A DNA stretch of 64,000 bases, from contig NZ_QNSE01000009.1 of NCBI RefSeq assembly GCF_003315485.1, positions 124,001 to 188,000 on the forward strand. The letters are read 5' to 3'. This document shows, piece after piece, positions 55,118 to 64,000 of the stretch. Numbering within the stretch: the stretch's first letter is position 1; each line of letters starts with the position of its first letter. The notes under the pieces were generated by a model, which was not told the origin of the DNA, made no database searches, and was given only the letters and a program-made list of their open reading frames with translations. This stretch comes from Marinomonas rhizomae (GTDB lineage: Bacteria; Pseudomonadota; Gammaproteobacteria; Pseudomonadales; Marinomonadaceae). The translations under genes were made by a program, and so were the position numbers.

Positions 55118-56155
55118 TTAATTATGAGCGTGAAGTGATTCGTTTAACTCGATAGCGGTTTTATTGGTTTTGCATTCAATTGCGCCTGTCGCTGAGTTGC
55201 GGCGGAACAATAGATCAGATTGACCAGAAAGATCGCGAGCTTTGACGGTAGAAACGATTTGGTTGTTTTCATCAAGAACTGCGACCTTGGAGCCGGCTGT
55301 AATATAAAGACCAGACTCCACAATACAGCGATCGCCAAGGCCAATGCCAATGCCTGCATTTGCGCCGATTAAGCATTTTTCGCCAACAGCAATGACGATA
55401 TTGCCGCCGCCAGACAGTGTGCCCATAGTAGAGCAGCCGCCACCAAGGTCGGAGCCGTTCCCGACGACAACACCGGCAGAAATACGACCTTCAACCATGC
55501 TGTTGCCAAGTGTTCCTGCATTGAAGTTGACAAAGCCTTCATGCATTACGGTGGTGCCTTCAGCCAGATGTGCGCCTAAGCGAATGCGTGCCGCATCGCC
55601 AACGCGGATGCCAGTAGGGACAACGAAGTTTAGCATTTTAGGGAATTTGTCGACGCTGAATACTTCGATTGTGCGCCCTTCCATGCGAGCACTTAATTGG
55701 CGGTCTGCCAGTTCTCGAACATCGATAGGGCCTTCACTTGTCCAGGCTGTATTGATTAATAGGCCAAACATGCCATCCAATACAGTGTGATGAGGTTTGA
55801 CTAAACGGTGTGAGATTAGTTGAAGCTTTAGGTAGACCTCAGCTGGATCTTTTGGAGCTTCATCGGTGGCTAATACGCAAAGAATAACTGGCTTTGTAGA
55901 AGCTTTTAAGCGAGATGCTAGTTCTGCTTGCTCGATATTGCCAGCTTTTAAAAGGCCCATGTGTAAGCGGTTTAGATCGCTTTCATCTAGTACTAGTGTG
56001 CTGTTTCCGCCTTCGTAATTTGTGCTTTCTAAAAGAGCATCTAGGGTGCTTTTTTCAACGTTTAGGCTTGGTGATGAGTAGAATACTTCTAGCCAGTTAC
56101 CTTCTTTGTTTTGTGTTCCGATGCCAAGACCGAATGCGAAAATTGTATTGCTCAT
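55118..56155 (-). CDS. dapD: tetrahydrodipicolinate N-succinyltransferase (long form)
   Basis: Transfers succinyl from succinyl-CoA to tetrahydrodipicolinate. At 345 residues it is the long Pseudomonas-type enzyme (E. coli has 274). The C-terminal half is a left-handed beta-helix with hexapeptide repeats (GVVVGNGSDLGGGCSTMG and similar, about 225-300). The ATG at 56155 has GGAGAA upstream, preferable to the frame start at 56167. Confidence 0.93.
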   Translation of the reverse strand: MSNTIFAFGLGIGTQNKEGNWLEVFYSSPSLNVEKSTLDALLESTNYEGGNSTLVLDESDLNRLHMGLLKAGNIEQAELASRLKASTKPVILCVLATDEAPKDPAEVYLKLQLISHRLVKPHHTVLDGMFGLLINTAWTSEGPIDVRELADRQLSARMEGRTIEVFSVDKFPKMLNFVVPTGIRVGDAARIRLGAHLAEGTTVMHEGFVNFNAGTLGNSMVEGRISAGVVVGNGSDLGGGCSTMGTLSGGGNIVIAVGEKCLIGANAGIGIGLGDRCIVESGLYITAGSKVAVLDENNQIVSTVKARDLSGQSDLLFRRNSATGAIECKTNKTAIELNESLHAHN

Positions 56156-56200
56156 GTGGTTCTCCAACTGAGTTATCTGTCTAAAGGGGTTGCTAATGGG

Positions 56201-57388
56201 TTATCTACGACTGAGGAAGTCTTTGATTCTTTTGGCTGCCTCAACGCATTCAGATTCTTCCGCGACCAGTGCCATACGAACATGACGATTACCTGGATTA
56301 ATGTCTTCTACTTCACGGCCTAAATAGCTTCCAGGCAAGACTAAAACCGATTCTTCTTGGTACAAGGATGTGCAAAAATCCTCGTCACTCATACGGAGCT
56401 CTGGCCAAAGGTAAAAGCCTGCTTGGGGTTTTGATACAGGCATAATGGGCGATAATATTTCTAAAACGGCATCGAACTTACGTGTGTATATTTCACGATT
56501 TTTAATGACATGTTCTTCATCGTTCCAGGCGGCAACTGAGGCCTCTTGGTGATGTATTGGCATCGCGCAACCTTGGTAGGTGCGGTATAGAAGAAATGGC
56601 TTGAGGATAGTGGCATCGCCAGCAACAAAGCCAGATCGAAGGCCTGGTAAGTTAGAGCGTTTTGATAGGGATTGGAAGATTAGACAATGTTTATAATCTT
56701 TATGTCCCAATATTTCACAGGCTTCTAATAATCCTAATGGGGCTTGATCGCCAAAATAAATTTCGGAATAACATTCGTCAGCGACAATAGTAAAGTTAAA
56801 GGTTTTTGCTTTCTCTATTAGGTAAGCGTATTCCTCTAATGTTGTGATACTGCCGCTAGGGTTATTTGGTGAGCAAACGAACAGCACTTCACAGCGTTGC
56901 CAAGTTGCATCATCAACAAGTTGATAATCGACTTTATAGTTTGTTTCTGATCCGCAAGGTAGAAAGTGCAGATCAGCTCCTGCAAGGATGCCTGCCCCTT
57001 CATAAATTTGATAAAAAGGGTTGGGGCTGATAACAAGAGGGTTTTGTTTTTCACCGACCAATGTTTGGGTAATCGCAAATAGGGCTTCTCGTGTTCCGGT
57101 GACAGGTAAAACCTCTGTGTCAGGGTTGAGTTCTGCTAATTGGAAGCGACGCTTTGCCCATTTACTAATGGCCTCTCTTAGTGGAAGTTCGCCTTTGGTG
57201 CTTGGATATTTGCTTACGCCGCTTAGGCTTTTCGCCAAGGTTTCAATGACGATGGCTGGGGCGTCGTGTTGCGGCTCACCAATCGTTAATTTGATTAGTG
57301 GCTTTTCTGGGTTTGGAGTCAGTCCTTCTATAAGCTCTGCAAGCTTTTGGAAGGGGTATGGGTGCAAAGAATGTATAAGAGGATTCAT
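56201..57388 (-). CDS. dapC: succinyldiaminopimelate aminotransferase
   Basis: A 395-residue class I PLP aminotransferase. The PLP Lys lies in FQSLSKRSNLPGLRSGF; SPNNPSG and ADECYSEIY are typical of the fold. DapC type follows from its position between dapD and glnD and from the N-terminus MNPLIHSLHPYPFQKL. It follows glnD by 6 bases, indicating an operon. Confidence 0.9.
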   Translation of the reverse strand: MNPLIHSLHPYPFQKLAELIEGLTPNPEKPLIKLTIGEPQHDAPAIVIETLAKSLSGVSKYPSTKGELPLREAISKWAKRRFQLAELNPDTEVLPVTGTREALFAITQTLVGEKQNPLVISPNPFYQIYEGAGILAGADLHFLPCGSETNYKVDYQLVDDATWQRCEVLFVCSPNNPSGSITTLEEYAYLIEKAKTFNFTIVADECYSEIYFGDQAPLGLLEACEILGHKDYKHCLIFQSLSKRSNLPGLRSGFVAGDATILKPFLLYRTYQGCAMPIHHQEASVAAWNDEEHVIKNREIYTRKFDAVLEILSPIMPVSKPQAGFYLWPELRMSDEDFCTSLYQEESVLVLPGSYLGREVEDINPGNRHVRMALVAEESECVEAAKRIKDFLSRR

Positions 57389-57394
57389 TGGTCT

Positions 57395-60088
57395 TTAGTC
57401 CATCGCTTGAGAAAAACGGTCTATTTTCTCTTTTAAAAGGGTGCAAATTTTGGTCATAGCTTCAGGGTCTGTAATAAGGTCGCCGTTCTCTTCGGTGATG
57501 TAGAAGGTGTCTTCTACGCGCTCTCCTAATGTGGCTATTTTTGCCTTATGAAGCATGATGTTTTGATTCATGAAAAATTGTCCGACCAAGGCGAGTAATC
57601 CAGGTCTGTCAGGTGCGGTTATCTCGAGTGCTGACCAGACTTCTTCCGGTTGGCTGACAAAGTGCGCCGTCGACGGGGAGTTGAATATTTTCAAAATCCT
57701 TGGAGTATGGCGCTGAACAACACTTTCATAAAGAGATGGCGTTTCCAGTTGTTCCATTAGGGTTTTTCGAATAAGAGTGATGCGTTCTTTGTCTAGGTGT
57801 AGGTTTGCATCGCTGTCGTTGCTATCCATAACGACGAAGCTATCTAGGCTATAGTTGTTCGTGGTATGGCTAATTTTAGCGTCTAAAATGGTGAGTCCTA
57901 GTTGCTCAAATGTCGCGGCTGTTACTGCAAACAAATGCTTGCTTATTAGTGTGTAAATAAAAATTTTACTGGCACCTGAGAAATTTCGACCACCTAGAGG
58001 GGTAATGGCGATTAATGGCTTATCACTAGGTCGATGGCGCAAAATAGCTTCAGTGTTCCAGGCAATTTCGTCACCGTTTGAGCGGATAAAGTATTCTTCC
58101 TCAATCGTTTCCCAAATGGTTTCCGCTTCCATTATGTCTACATTACGCTCGATCATAATTTCCAATGCGCGTTGCTTGTGTTCGTCATTTATCATGTCTG
58201 CGTCAATGGGGAAGTCCAAACCGCGGCGCAGCGCTCGTTTGGTTTCCAAATAAAGCTGACGCATAAGAGAGGCTCGCCAACTGTTCCACATGGTTGGGTT
58301 GGTTGCATTGATGTCGGCAACGGTAAGAATAAATAAGTAATCTAGGCGTTCTTGATCTTTTACGTAACTCGCAAACTCCCAAATAACTTCAGGGTCAGAA
58401 ATATCTTTACGTTGCGCAGTCACCGACATGAATAAATGATTTCGGACGAGCCAAACAACAAGATCTGTGTCCTGTTTTGATAATCCATGGCGTTCGCAAA
58501 AAGCTTGAGCATCGACACACCCTAGTTCTGAGTGGTCGCCACCTCGACCTTTTGCTATGTCATGATATAAGCCTGCTATGTATAAAAGTTCAACTTTTGC
58601 TACGTGGCGAATGGCTTGTGCCGAGATAGGAAATTTCTGCTTAAATTCTGGTAGCCATAGGCGACGTAGGTTCTCTACCAACTGCAGTGTGTGAGCATCA
58701 ACAGTATAGATATGGAATAAATCATGCTGCATTTGCCCAATGATGGCGCCAAACTCCGGTAGATAGCGGCCAAGGAGGCCTAGATGTTTCATCGATCTTA
58801 GTATGCTGGTGAGTCGATATCGGCTGGCTATGATATCGAGAAATAGGTCAGTATTTACTTTGTTGTTTCTATAATCGTCATCAATGAGGTCAAGGCTGTC
58901 GCGCAGTTGGCGCATGGTGTTAGCGCGAATGCCTCTGATGTTTTCGTGGGCGCCCAATAAAACATATATTTCCAGCATGCTAGATGGGTTGTCTTGAAAG
59001 AGTGTATTGGAGCGCGCTTCAAGTTGGCCGTTGGCTATTTGAAAGTGATTGTTAATGACCTCAACGCTGTTGATTGCATCTTTTGCCAAAAAAGATTCTT
59101 CAAAGTGTTGGAGAAGTAGGTCGTTTAATTGCTGAATGGCAGCCACACTTTGGTAATAGCCTTGCATAAAACGTTCTACGTTGCGTTTTAAATCGTCGTC
59201 ATCAAAGCCAAATAGTTTGGTTAGGGTGCGTTGGTGGTCAAAAAGAAGTCTATCTTCTTTACGTCCTGCGACCATGTGCAAGGCCCAGCGAACTCTCCAG
59301 AGGTGGCTAACAGCGCCTTTTAGTTGAATATACTCGTCTTCAGAGAGGAATTGTTTATCTATTAAGGCGCTAAGTCTATGTGTGTGTAGGTGTCGTTTGG
59401 CGACCCAGTCTATCACTTGCATATCTCTGAGGCCGCCCGGACATTCTTTTAGGTTTGGCTCTAGGTTGTAGGCGGTATTCTGATATTTTGCGTGGCGTTG
59501 CTTTTGTTCGGCTAATTTTGCTTGGTAAAATGAATGCCCATCCCACATTTTAGAAGTATCTACGTGTAGCTTGAGGGTGGCTAATAAATCAATTGGCCCT
59601 ATGAGAGTGCGCGATTCAATCAAGTTTGTGATGATGGTGATGTCTTTTTCTGCCATCTCTGCGCATTCATTAATGGTTCGAACGCTGTGGCCAACATCCA
59701 AATTAATATCCCAAAGAAATGTTATGAAGGCTTCGATTTTGTGTTGAGGGGCAGAGGTTTCGTTTTCCATTAAAATCAGTAAATCAATATCTGACTTAGG
59801 GTGCAATTCGCCGCGACCGTACCCACCAACGGCGACTAGGCTGACATGCGGTTCGCAGTCTAGTGCTTTAGATATCCAGGCCGCCTGCATTACTTCGTCA
59901 TAAAAAGAAGATAGGCCTTTTACGAGCTTTTCTATTGGGTAAAGGGAATGAAAAAGATCGTTATAAAGATTGGTTTTTTCTTCAATGATGGCTTTGTAGT
60001 GTGAAATAGAGCAGCTCGGCTGTGCTAACTCATGTTTTTCTTCCTGTGTCAGTAGTGGCGGAGCGTCTGGAAAAGCAGGGAAGTCCAT
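57395..60088 (-). CDS. glnD: bifunctional PII uridylyltransferase/removing enzyme
   Basis: The nitrogen sensor that modifies PII protein. Its 897 residues contain a nucleotidyltransferase domain (GGYGRGELHPKSDIDLLIL at about 87-105), a PII-UR helical part, an HD domain (HDIAKGRGGDHSELG, near 510) that removes UMP, and two C-terminal ACT domains that bind glutamine. Gene order map-glnD-dapC is that of Pseudomonas. Confidence 0.95.
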   Translation of the reverse strand: MDFPAFPDAPPLLTQEEKHELAQPSCSISHYKAIIEEKTNLYNDLFHSLYPIEKLVKGLSSFYDEVMQAAWISKALDCEPHVSLVAVGGYGRGELHPKSDIDLLILMENETSAPQHKIEAFITFLWDINLDVGHSVRTINECAEMAEKDITIITNLIESRTLIGPIDLLATLKLHVDTSKMWDGHSFYQAKLAEQKQRHAKYQNTAYNLEPNLKECPGGLRDMQVIDWVAKRHLHTHRLSALIDKQFLSEDEYIQLKGAVSHLWRVRWALHMVAGRKEDRLLFDHQRTLTKLFGFDDDDLKRNVERFMQGYYQSVAAIQQLNDLLLQHFEESFLAKDAINSVEVINNHFQIANGQLEARSNTLFQDNPSSMLEIYVLLGAHENIRGIRANTMRQLRDSLDLIDDDYRNNKVNTDLFLDIIASRYRLTSILRSMKHLGLLGRYLPEFGAIIGQMQHDLFHIYTVDAHTLQLVENLRRLWLPEFKQKFPISAQAIRHVAKVELLYIAGLYHDIAKGRGGDHSELGCVDAQAFCERHGLSKQDTDLVVWLVRNHLFMSVTAQRKDISDPEVIWEFASYVKDQERLDYLFILTVADINATNPTMWNSWRASLMRQLYLETKRALRRGLDFPIDADMINDEHKQRALEIMIERNVDIMEAETIWETIEEEYFIRSNGDEIAWNTEAILRHRPSDKPLIAITPLGGRNFSGASKIFIYTLISKHLFAVTAATFEQLGLTILDAKISHTTNNYSLDSFVVMDSNDSDANLHLDKERITLIRKTLMEQLETPSLYESVVQRHTPRILKIFNSPSTAHFVSQPEEVWSALEITAPDRPGLLALVGQFFMNQNIMLHKAKIATLGERVEDTFYITEENGDLITDPEAMTKICTLLKEKIDRFSQAMD

Positions 60089-60152
60089 ACAATAGCCTCG
60101 AAGAATAAATGATTATTAAGGGTGCTAAATATTTTGGGCAAACTCGCTTCTC

Positions 60153-61010
60153 TTATAAGAAGCGAGTTTCTTCAGGTCGACGGGTAAGTACTTCAACCCC
60201 ATCAGCAGTGACAAGAAGGGTGTGTTCATATTGAGCCGATAAGCGCCCGTCTTTGGTTTTTGCAATCCAGTTATCTGGTCCGGTGTGTTTCACCTGTTTT
60301 TTGCCAGCGTTGATCATTGGCTCTATGGTGAGGGTCATTCCTTCTTCTAGCATTACGCCAGTACCAGCTTTTCCGTAATGAGCAACTTGTGGTTCGCCGT
60401 GAAAAGTCGTTCCAACACCGTGACCACAATATTCTTCAACTACTGAGTAGTGGTGTTTATGGGCATGGGCCGAAATAGCCGCGCCGATATCACCAAGACG
60501 TGCACCGGGTTTTACCATGTCGATAGCAAGATAGAGGCATTCTTGAGTGATGTTTGCTAAGCGTTCTGCGTGAGGTAGAGCGGGGCCTGCGAAAAACATT
60601 TTACTAGTGTCGCCGTAATATCCATCTTTAATAATAGTGATATCAATATTAACCACATCCCCTTTTTTTAAGGCTTTATCATTTGGGATGCCATGACAGA
60701 TAACATCATTGACAGATGTGCAGCAAGATTTAGGGAAACCGTGATAATTTAAAGGGGCTGGAATAGCTCCTTGTACGTCAACAATGTAGTTGTGGGCAAT
60801 AATGTCGATTTGCTCGGTTGTTGCGCCTGGAACAACAAACTCCTCTAGCATAACCAGTACATCGGCCGCTAATTTTCCTGCGGTGCGCATGCCTTCAATG
60901 TCACTAATGTCTGTGAAACGTGTTGATGCTGGGCGAGGTGTCCAGCTAGGTGCCTCAATTCGACCGTTTTTAGTCAGCTCTTCAATTTTTTGTAGGGTTT
61001 CGTTGCTCAT
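60153..61010 (-). CDS. map: methionine aminopeptidase, type I
   Basis: Removes the initiator methionine. A 285-residue protein, some 20 longer at the N-terminus than the E. coli enzyme (264). Metal ligands are seen in NIDITIIKDGYYGDTS (two Asp), GHGVGTTFHGEP (His) and TIEPMI (Glu) plus a Glu in YEHT. It diverges from rpsB, as in many bacteria. Confidence 0.95.
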   Translation of the reverse strand: MSNETLQKIEELTKNGRIEAPSWTPRPASTRFTDISDIEGMRTAGKLAADVLVMLEEFVVPGATTEQIDIIAHNYIVDVQGAIPAPLNYHGFPKSCCTSVNDVICHGIPNDKALKKGDVVNIDITIIKDGYYGDTSKMFFAGPALPHAERLANITQECLYLAIDMVKPGARLGDIGAAISAHAHKHHYSVVEEYCGHGVGTTFHGEPQVAHYGKAGTGVMLEEGMTLTIEPMINAGKKQVKHTGPDNWIAKTKDGRLSAQYEHTLLVTADGVEVLTRRPEETRFL

Positions 61011-61167
61011 AATTCACATGTCTTAAAATGGGTTTATATCTATGTCGATAATATCGTTGCGAGACATTCTACATGACTTGAGCGGCAGAATCGCCTCTCT
61101 AGTTGAAAAAAACGTTCCTCTCGTAGTGTGTAAAAAGTACGTTCAAGTCTTTTGGTTTTTGCCTGGA

Positions 61168-61180
61168 TGTGGTATAAAAC
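61168..61180 (+). promoter_or_regulatory. extended -10 promoter of rpsB-tsf
   Basis: TGTGGTATAAAAC contains an extended -10 of the form TG-N-TATAAA at 61170-61178. A start point near 61185 would leave a leader of about 159 bases before rpsB, close to the E. coli leader length. No good -35 hexamer is seen, which fits an extended -10 promoter. Confidence 0.65.
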
Positions 61181-61184
61181 GCCG

Positions 61185-61343
61185 GCTTGTTAGGCTTGTG
61201 CCTAAAATAAGCGAATTTATTTAAATCAACGATCTTGCCGCTATTAAAGAAAGGGTCTTGGGTGTCTTAGGTTGCCTTAAACCTTATTTGACTGACGCTT
61301 TCAGCTGGTAAGCATAAATAACCCAAATTTAAAGGATAGTAAA
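61185..61343 (+). ncRNA. candidate rpsB leader (S2 autoregulation)
   Basis: The untranslated leader begins with GCTT-G-TTAGGC, a TTGT loop, then GCCTAA-AAT-AAGC, an interrupted 10-pair hairpin at 61185-61212. Further A/T-rich and pyrimidine-rich parts follow to AAAGGATAG, the ribosome site. In gammaproteobacteria ribosomal protein S2 represses rpsB-tsf through structured leader RNA; this leader has the right place and size, but the S2-binding structure has not been aligned here. An overlapping 60-codon frame (61042-61224) is ignored. Confidence 0.55.
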
Positions 61344-62078
61344 ATGCCTACAGTTTCTATGCGCGACCTATTATTGGTTGGTTCACACTTCGGTCACCAA
61401 ACTCGTTACTGGAACCCAAAAATGAAGCCTTTCATTTTTGGTGCTCGTAACAAGATTCACATCATTAACCTTGAGCACACTGTTCCAGCTCTTAATAACG
61501 CTCTTGAGCTTGTTAAGAAAATGGCTGAAAACAAAAACAAGGTTTTGTTTGTTGGTACTAAGCGTGCTGCATCTAAAACGATTAAAGAGCAAGCTGCTCG
61601 CTCTGGTATGCCATACGTTAACCACCGTTGGTTAGGTGGTATGTTGACTAACTACAAAACAATTCGTGCATCTATCAAGCGTCTTCGTGAGCTTGAGAAT
61701 CAAATGTCCGATGGTACTTTCGACAAGCTGACTAAAAAAGAAGCTTTGATGCGTACTCGTGAGCTTGAAAAACTAGAGCTTTCTATGGGTGGTATCAAGG
61801 ATATGGGCGGCCTTCCTGATGTATTGTTCGTAGTTGACGTTGATCATGAGCGTATTGCGATTAAAGAAGCAAACAAATTAGGTATTCCTGTTATCGGTAT
61901 CGTTGATACTAACAGTAATCCAGATGGTGTTGATTACATCATCCCAGCTAACGATGATGCGATTCGTGCAGTTCAATTGTACGTTGGCGCTTTTGCTGAT
62001 GCAGTTCTTGAAGGTCGTAATGCGACTGCTGGTACTGCTGATGAGTTCGTTGAAGTAAGCGAAGCAACTGAAGCGTAA
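61344..62078 (+). CDS. rpsB: 30S ribosomal protein S2
   Basis: S2 of the small subunit, 244 residues. [25 protein letters not shown] (start), a [16 protein letters not shown] loop and [13 protein letters not shown] are ribosomal S2 signatures. AAAGGA precedes the ATG. First gene of rpsB-tsf-pyrH-frr; codon use is of the highly expressed type (CGT, GGT, GTT, CTT). Confidence 0.97.
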   Translation: MPTVSMRDLLLVGSHFGHQTRYWNPKMKPFIFGARNKIHIINLEHTVPALNNALELVKKMAENKNKVLFVGTKRAASKTIKEQAARSGMPYVNHRWLGGMLTNYKTIRASIKRLRELENQMSDGTFDKLTKKEALMRTRELEKLELSMGGIKDMGGLPDVLFVVDVDHERIAIKEANKLGIPVIGIVDTNSNPDGVDYIIPANDDAIRAVQLYVGAFADAVLEGRNATAGTADEFVEVSEATEA

Positions 62079-62106
62079 GCAAACTTTCTAGTTTGTTCTG
62101 GTTTCT

Positions 62107-62133
62107 AAAGGGAGGTTTCTTGCCTCCTTTTTT
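62107..62133 (+). terminator. rpsB-tsf intergenic terminator/attenuator
   Basis: GGAGG (62111-62115) pairs with CCTCC (62123-62127), extended by a G-T and three A-T pairs, and is followed by T's. It lies inside the operon, 30 bases before tsf, so it most likely lowers tsf relative to rpsB, as is known in E. coli. Confidence 0.8.
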
Positions 62134-62163
62134 AAATTTGAATTGGTATAAAGAGGATTTAAC

Positions 62164-63024
62164 ATGGCCGCAGTATCTGCAGCATTGGTAAAAGAGCTAC
62201 GTGATCGTACTGGCCTAGGCATGATGGAGTGTAAAAAAGCACTTGTCGCTGCTAACGCTGATATCGAAGTGGCTATCGAAGAACTACGTAAATCAAGTGG
62301 CATGAAGGCAGCTAAAAAAGCGGGCCGTACTGCAGCTGAAGGTACAATCATTATGCGTGTTGCTGATGATTCATCTTACGGTGTCTTGGTTGAAGTTAAC
62401 TCTGAAACTGACTTCGCTTCTCGTGATGCGGGTTTCATCTCTTTCGCTAATAAAATAGCTGACGTTGTCTTTGCAACGAAAGAAACAGATATGGCGAAAG
62501 TGGTTTCAGGTGAAATGCTTGAAGCTCGTGAAGCTTTAGTGCAAAAAATCGGTGAAAACATCACGCCTCGTCGTGCTGTCATCATTGAAGGCGGTTTAGT
62601 TGGTGGTTACCTTCACGGTAATGGCCAAATCGCTGTATTGACTCAATTGGAAGGCGGTTCTGCGGAATTGGCTAAAGATGTTTCTATGCACGTTGCCGCT
62701 GTATCTCCTCGCGTTGTTCGCGGTGAAGATATGCCTGCTGATGTTCTTGCAAAAGAAGAAGAGATTGTTCGTGCGCAGCCAGACATGGCTGGTAAACCAG
62801 CAGAGATCGTTGATAAAATGATTGTTGGTCGTATGAAGAAGTTCTTAGCTGAAAATAGCTTGACTGAGCAGCCTTTTGTTAAGAATCCAGAAGTTAAAGT
62901 GGGTCAGTTAGTAAAAGACGCTGGCGCAACGGTCACTTCTTTCATTCGCCTTGAAGTGGGTGAAGGTATTGAAGTTGCTGAAGTGGATTTCGCGGCAGAA
63001 GTAGCAGCACAACTTAGAGGTTAA
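62164..63024 (+). CDS. tsf: elongation factor Ts
   Basis: The nucleotide-exchange factor of EF-Tu; 286 residues. The N-terminal module [16 protein letters not shown] and the core TDFASRD (the EF-Tu contact) are as expected. Second gene after rpsB. A strong terminator lies 25 bases after the stop, so pyrH may depend on read-through or its own promoter. Confidence 0.97.
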   Translation: MAAVSAALVKELRDRTGLGMMECKKALVAANADIEVAIEELRKSSGMKAAKKAGRTAAEGTIIMRVADDSSYGVLVEVNSETDFASRDAGFISFANKIADVVFATKETDMAKVVSGEMLEAREALVQKIGENITPRRAVIIEGGLVGGYLHGNGQIAVLTQLEGGSAELAKDVSMHVAAVSPRVVRGEDMPADVLAKEEEIVRAQPDMAGKPAEIVDKMIVGRMKKFLAENSLTEQPFVKNPEVKVGQLVKDAGATVTSFIRLEVGEGIEVAEVDFAAEVAAQLRG

Positions 63025-63048
63025 TTCTTAGTTGTAATGTCTTGCAAA

Positions 63049-63078
63049 AAAAAGGGGCAGCTTGACTGCCCCTTTTTA
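63049..63078 (+). terminator. intrinsic terminator after tsf
   Basis: AAAAAGGGGCAG pairs perfectly with CTGCCCCTTTTT around a 5-base loop (12-pair stem). Confidence 0.93.
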
Positions 63079-63154
63079 TGAGAAGTGAGAGCGATGAGTG
63101 TCGGTTAGATTGACCTCAGTTATTCAAGAAATGAAATCATTGCCGGAGGTTGGT

Positions 63155-63877
63155 ATGCCAAAAGAAAAGAGTCCAAAATACAAAAGAATTTTGCTTAAGC
63201 TGAGCGGCGAAGCCTTGATGGGTGATGAGTCCTTTGGTATCGACCCTAAAGTGTTGAATCGTATCGCCTTAGAAATTGGTCAATTACGCGGTATCGGTGT
63301 TGAAGTCGGCATTGTTATTGGTGGTGGTAACTTGTTCCGCGGTCAGGCGTTAAGTCAGGCTGGTATGGATCGAGTGACTGGTGACCATATGGGGATGTTG
63401 GCGACGGTAATGAATGCCTTGGCAATGCGTGACGCGTTAGAGCGTGCCAATATTGCTACTCGCGTGATGTCGGCAATTACAATGACTGGCATCGTTGAGC
63501 CTTATGATAGACGTCGTGCCATGCGCTTGATGAAAGAAGGTGATGTGCTCATTTTCTCTGCTGGTACAGGTAATCCTTTCTTTACGACGGACTCTGCTGC
63601 TTGTTTGCGCGGTATTGAGATTGATGCAGATGTCGTATTAAAAGCCACGAAAGTAGACGGTGTTTACTCTGCGGATCCTATGAAAGATCCTGCTGCAGTG
63701 AAATATGATACATTGGGCTACGATGAAGTTCTTGAAAAACAATTAGGTGTCATGGACTTAACGGCAATATGTTTGACCCGTGATCACAGTATGCCAATAC
63801 GCGTATTTAATATGAATAAGCCAGGAGCCTTGGTTAATATCATGGTTGGTGGCAGTGAAGGTACCCTGATTAAGTGA
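63155..63877 (+). CDS. pyrH: UMP kinase
   Basis: A 240-residue hexameric kinase of the amino-acid-kinase family making UDP from [11 protein letters not shown] (phosphate loop), GGGNLFRG and [16 protein letters not shown] are typical. I choose ATG 63155, preceded by GGAGGTT; the frame is open back to 63098, but that would begin 21 bases past the tsf terminator with no ribosome site. Confidence 0.95.
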   Translation: MPKEKSPKYKRILLKLSGEALMGDESFGIDPKVLNRIALEIGQLRGIGVEVGIVIGGGNLFRGQALSQAGMDRVTGDHMGMLATVMNALAMRDALERANIATRVMSAITMTGIVEPYDRRRAMRLMKEGDVLIFSAGTGNPFFTTDSAACLRGIEIDADVVLKATKVDGVYSADPMKDPAAVKYDTLGYDEVLEKQLGVMDLTAICLTRDHSMPIRVFNMNKPGALVNIMVGGSEGTLIK

Positions 63878-63884
63878 GGAAGTT

Positions 63885-64000
63885 ATGATTAACGAAATTC
63901 TTAAAGACGCAGAAGACCGTATGAGCAAGGCTGTTGCTTCTGTCGAGTCTGCGTTTAAAAAAATCCGTACAGGTCGTGCGCACCCAAGCATTTTAGATTC
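63885..64000 (+). CDS. frr: ribosome recycling factor, 5' part
   Basis: The first 38 residues of RRF, the protein that splits post-termination ribosomes; the gene runs off the window. The start [17 protein letters not shown] and [11 protein letters not shown] are typical of the family. AGGAAG precedes the ATG, 7 bases after the pyrH stop. Confidence 0.95.
   Translation, partial: MINEILKDAEDRMSKAVASVESAFKKIRTGRAHPSILD

Noticed and set aside
61042-61224. Plus-strand open frame of 60 codons upstream of rpsB
   Set aside because: It spans the rpsB promoter and first leader hairpin and has no ribosome site.

Overview
This 64 kb stretch reads as chromosomal DNA of a gammaproteobacterium of the Oceanospirillales/Pseudomonas side of the class, most like Marinomonas or a close marine relative. 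The support is gene order and protein type: lepA-lepB-rnc-era-recO-acpS next to barA/gacS, cysM-rlmD-relA-mazG, ppc-adk-tsaB, a long-form (about 345 aa) dapD, and map-glnD-dapC-dapD-yffB-dapE diverging from rpsB-tsf-pyrH-frr. The assignment is inferred from these traits; no 16S rRNA, tRNA or other marker RNA gene was seen. DNA is moderately AT-rich and gene-dense. I see no insertion sequence, prophage, integrase, plasmid gene or CRISPR array. || Left part (1-29 kb), mostly accessory or condition-dependent functions: the end of a YciO-type gene and rluB; a DUF1499 protein; an RstAB-like two-component pair; metR and argF; monothiol glutaredoxin and a 2-Cys peroxiredoxin; a LysR/VOC unit diverging from a phytase-like lipoprotein; a LysR gene diverging from a CitMHS transporter plus a two-gene split form of AtuA, the least understood catabolic unit here; a YccT/DUF2057 protein; an EamA exporter; OmpW; a YedJ-like HD hydrolase; a MarR regulator with a striking double operator facing a DUF2798 membrane protein; a Rieske ferredoxin leading modABC; mrcB (PBP1b); an orphan family-3 binding protein; and divergent glgA and glgC. 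|| Middle (29.5-51 kb), mainly housekeeping: riboflavin synthase; the translation/secretion/RNA operon lepA to acpS (without pdxJ); the hybrid kinase BarA, convergent with and overlapping acpS; cysM, rlmD, relA and mazG (stringent response and nucleotide clean-up); ppc, adk, tsaB, uppP, rsmJ and slyX. || Right part (51-64 kb): a membrane-anchored cold-shock-domain protein and tpx; then a long minus-strand block with panD, two small unknown genes, dapE, yffB, dapD, dapC, glnD and map, which combines lysine/peptidoglycan precursor synthesis with nitrogen sensing; and finally the plus-strand rpsB-tsf-pyrH-frr operon, with a recognisable extended -10 promoter, a structured leader of about 160 nt and an attenuator-like hairpin between rpsB and tsf. 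|| Strong intrinsic terminators follow prx, the phytase-like gene, the AtuA unit, the DUF2057 gene, ompW, glgC, uppP, tpx and tsf. Several genes start with TTG (rnc, acpS, mazG, rsmJ, rlmD) or GTG (lepA, ppc, the Rieske gene). Nothing here is clearly a new defence or mobile system. The best candidates for new biology are the CitMHS/split-AtuA operon, the Rieske-mod operon, the membrane-tethered cold-shock protein, the MarR tandem operator, and a compound inverted repeat at about 4.06-4.19 kb.
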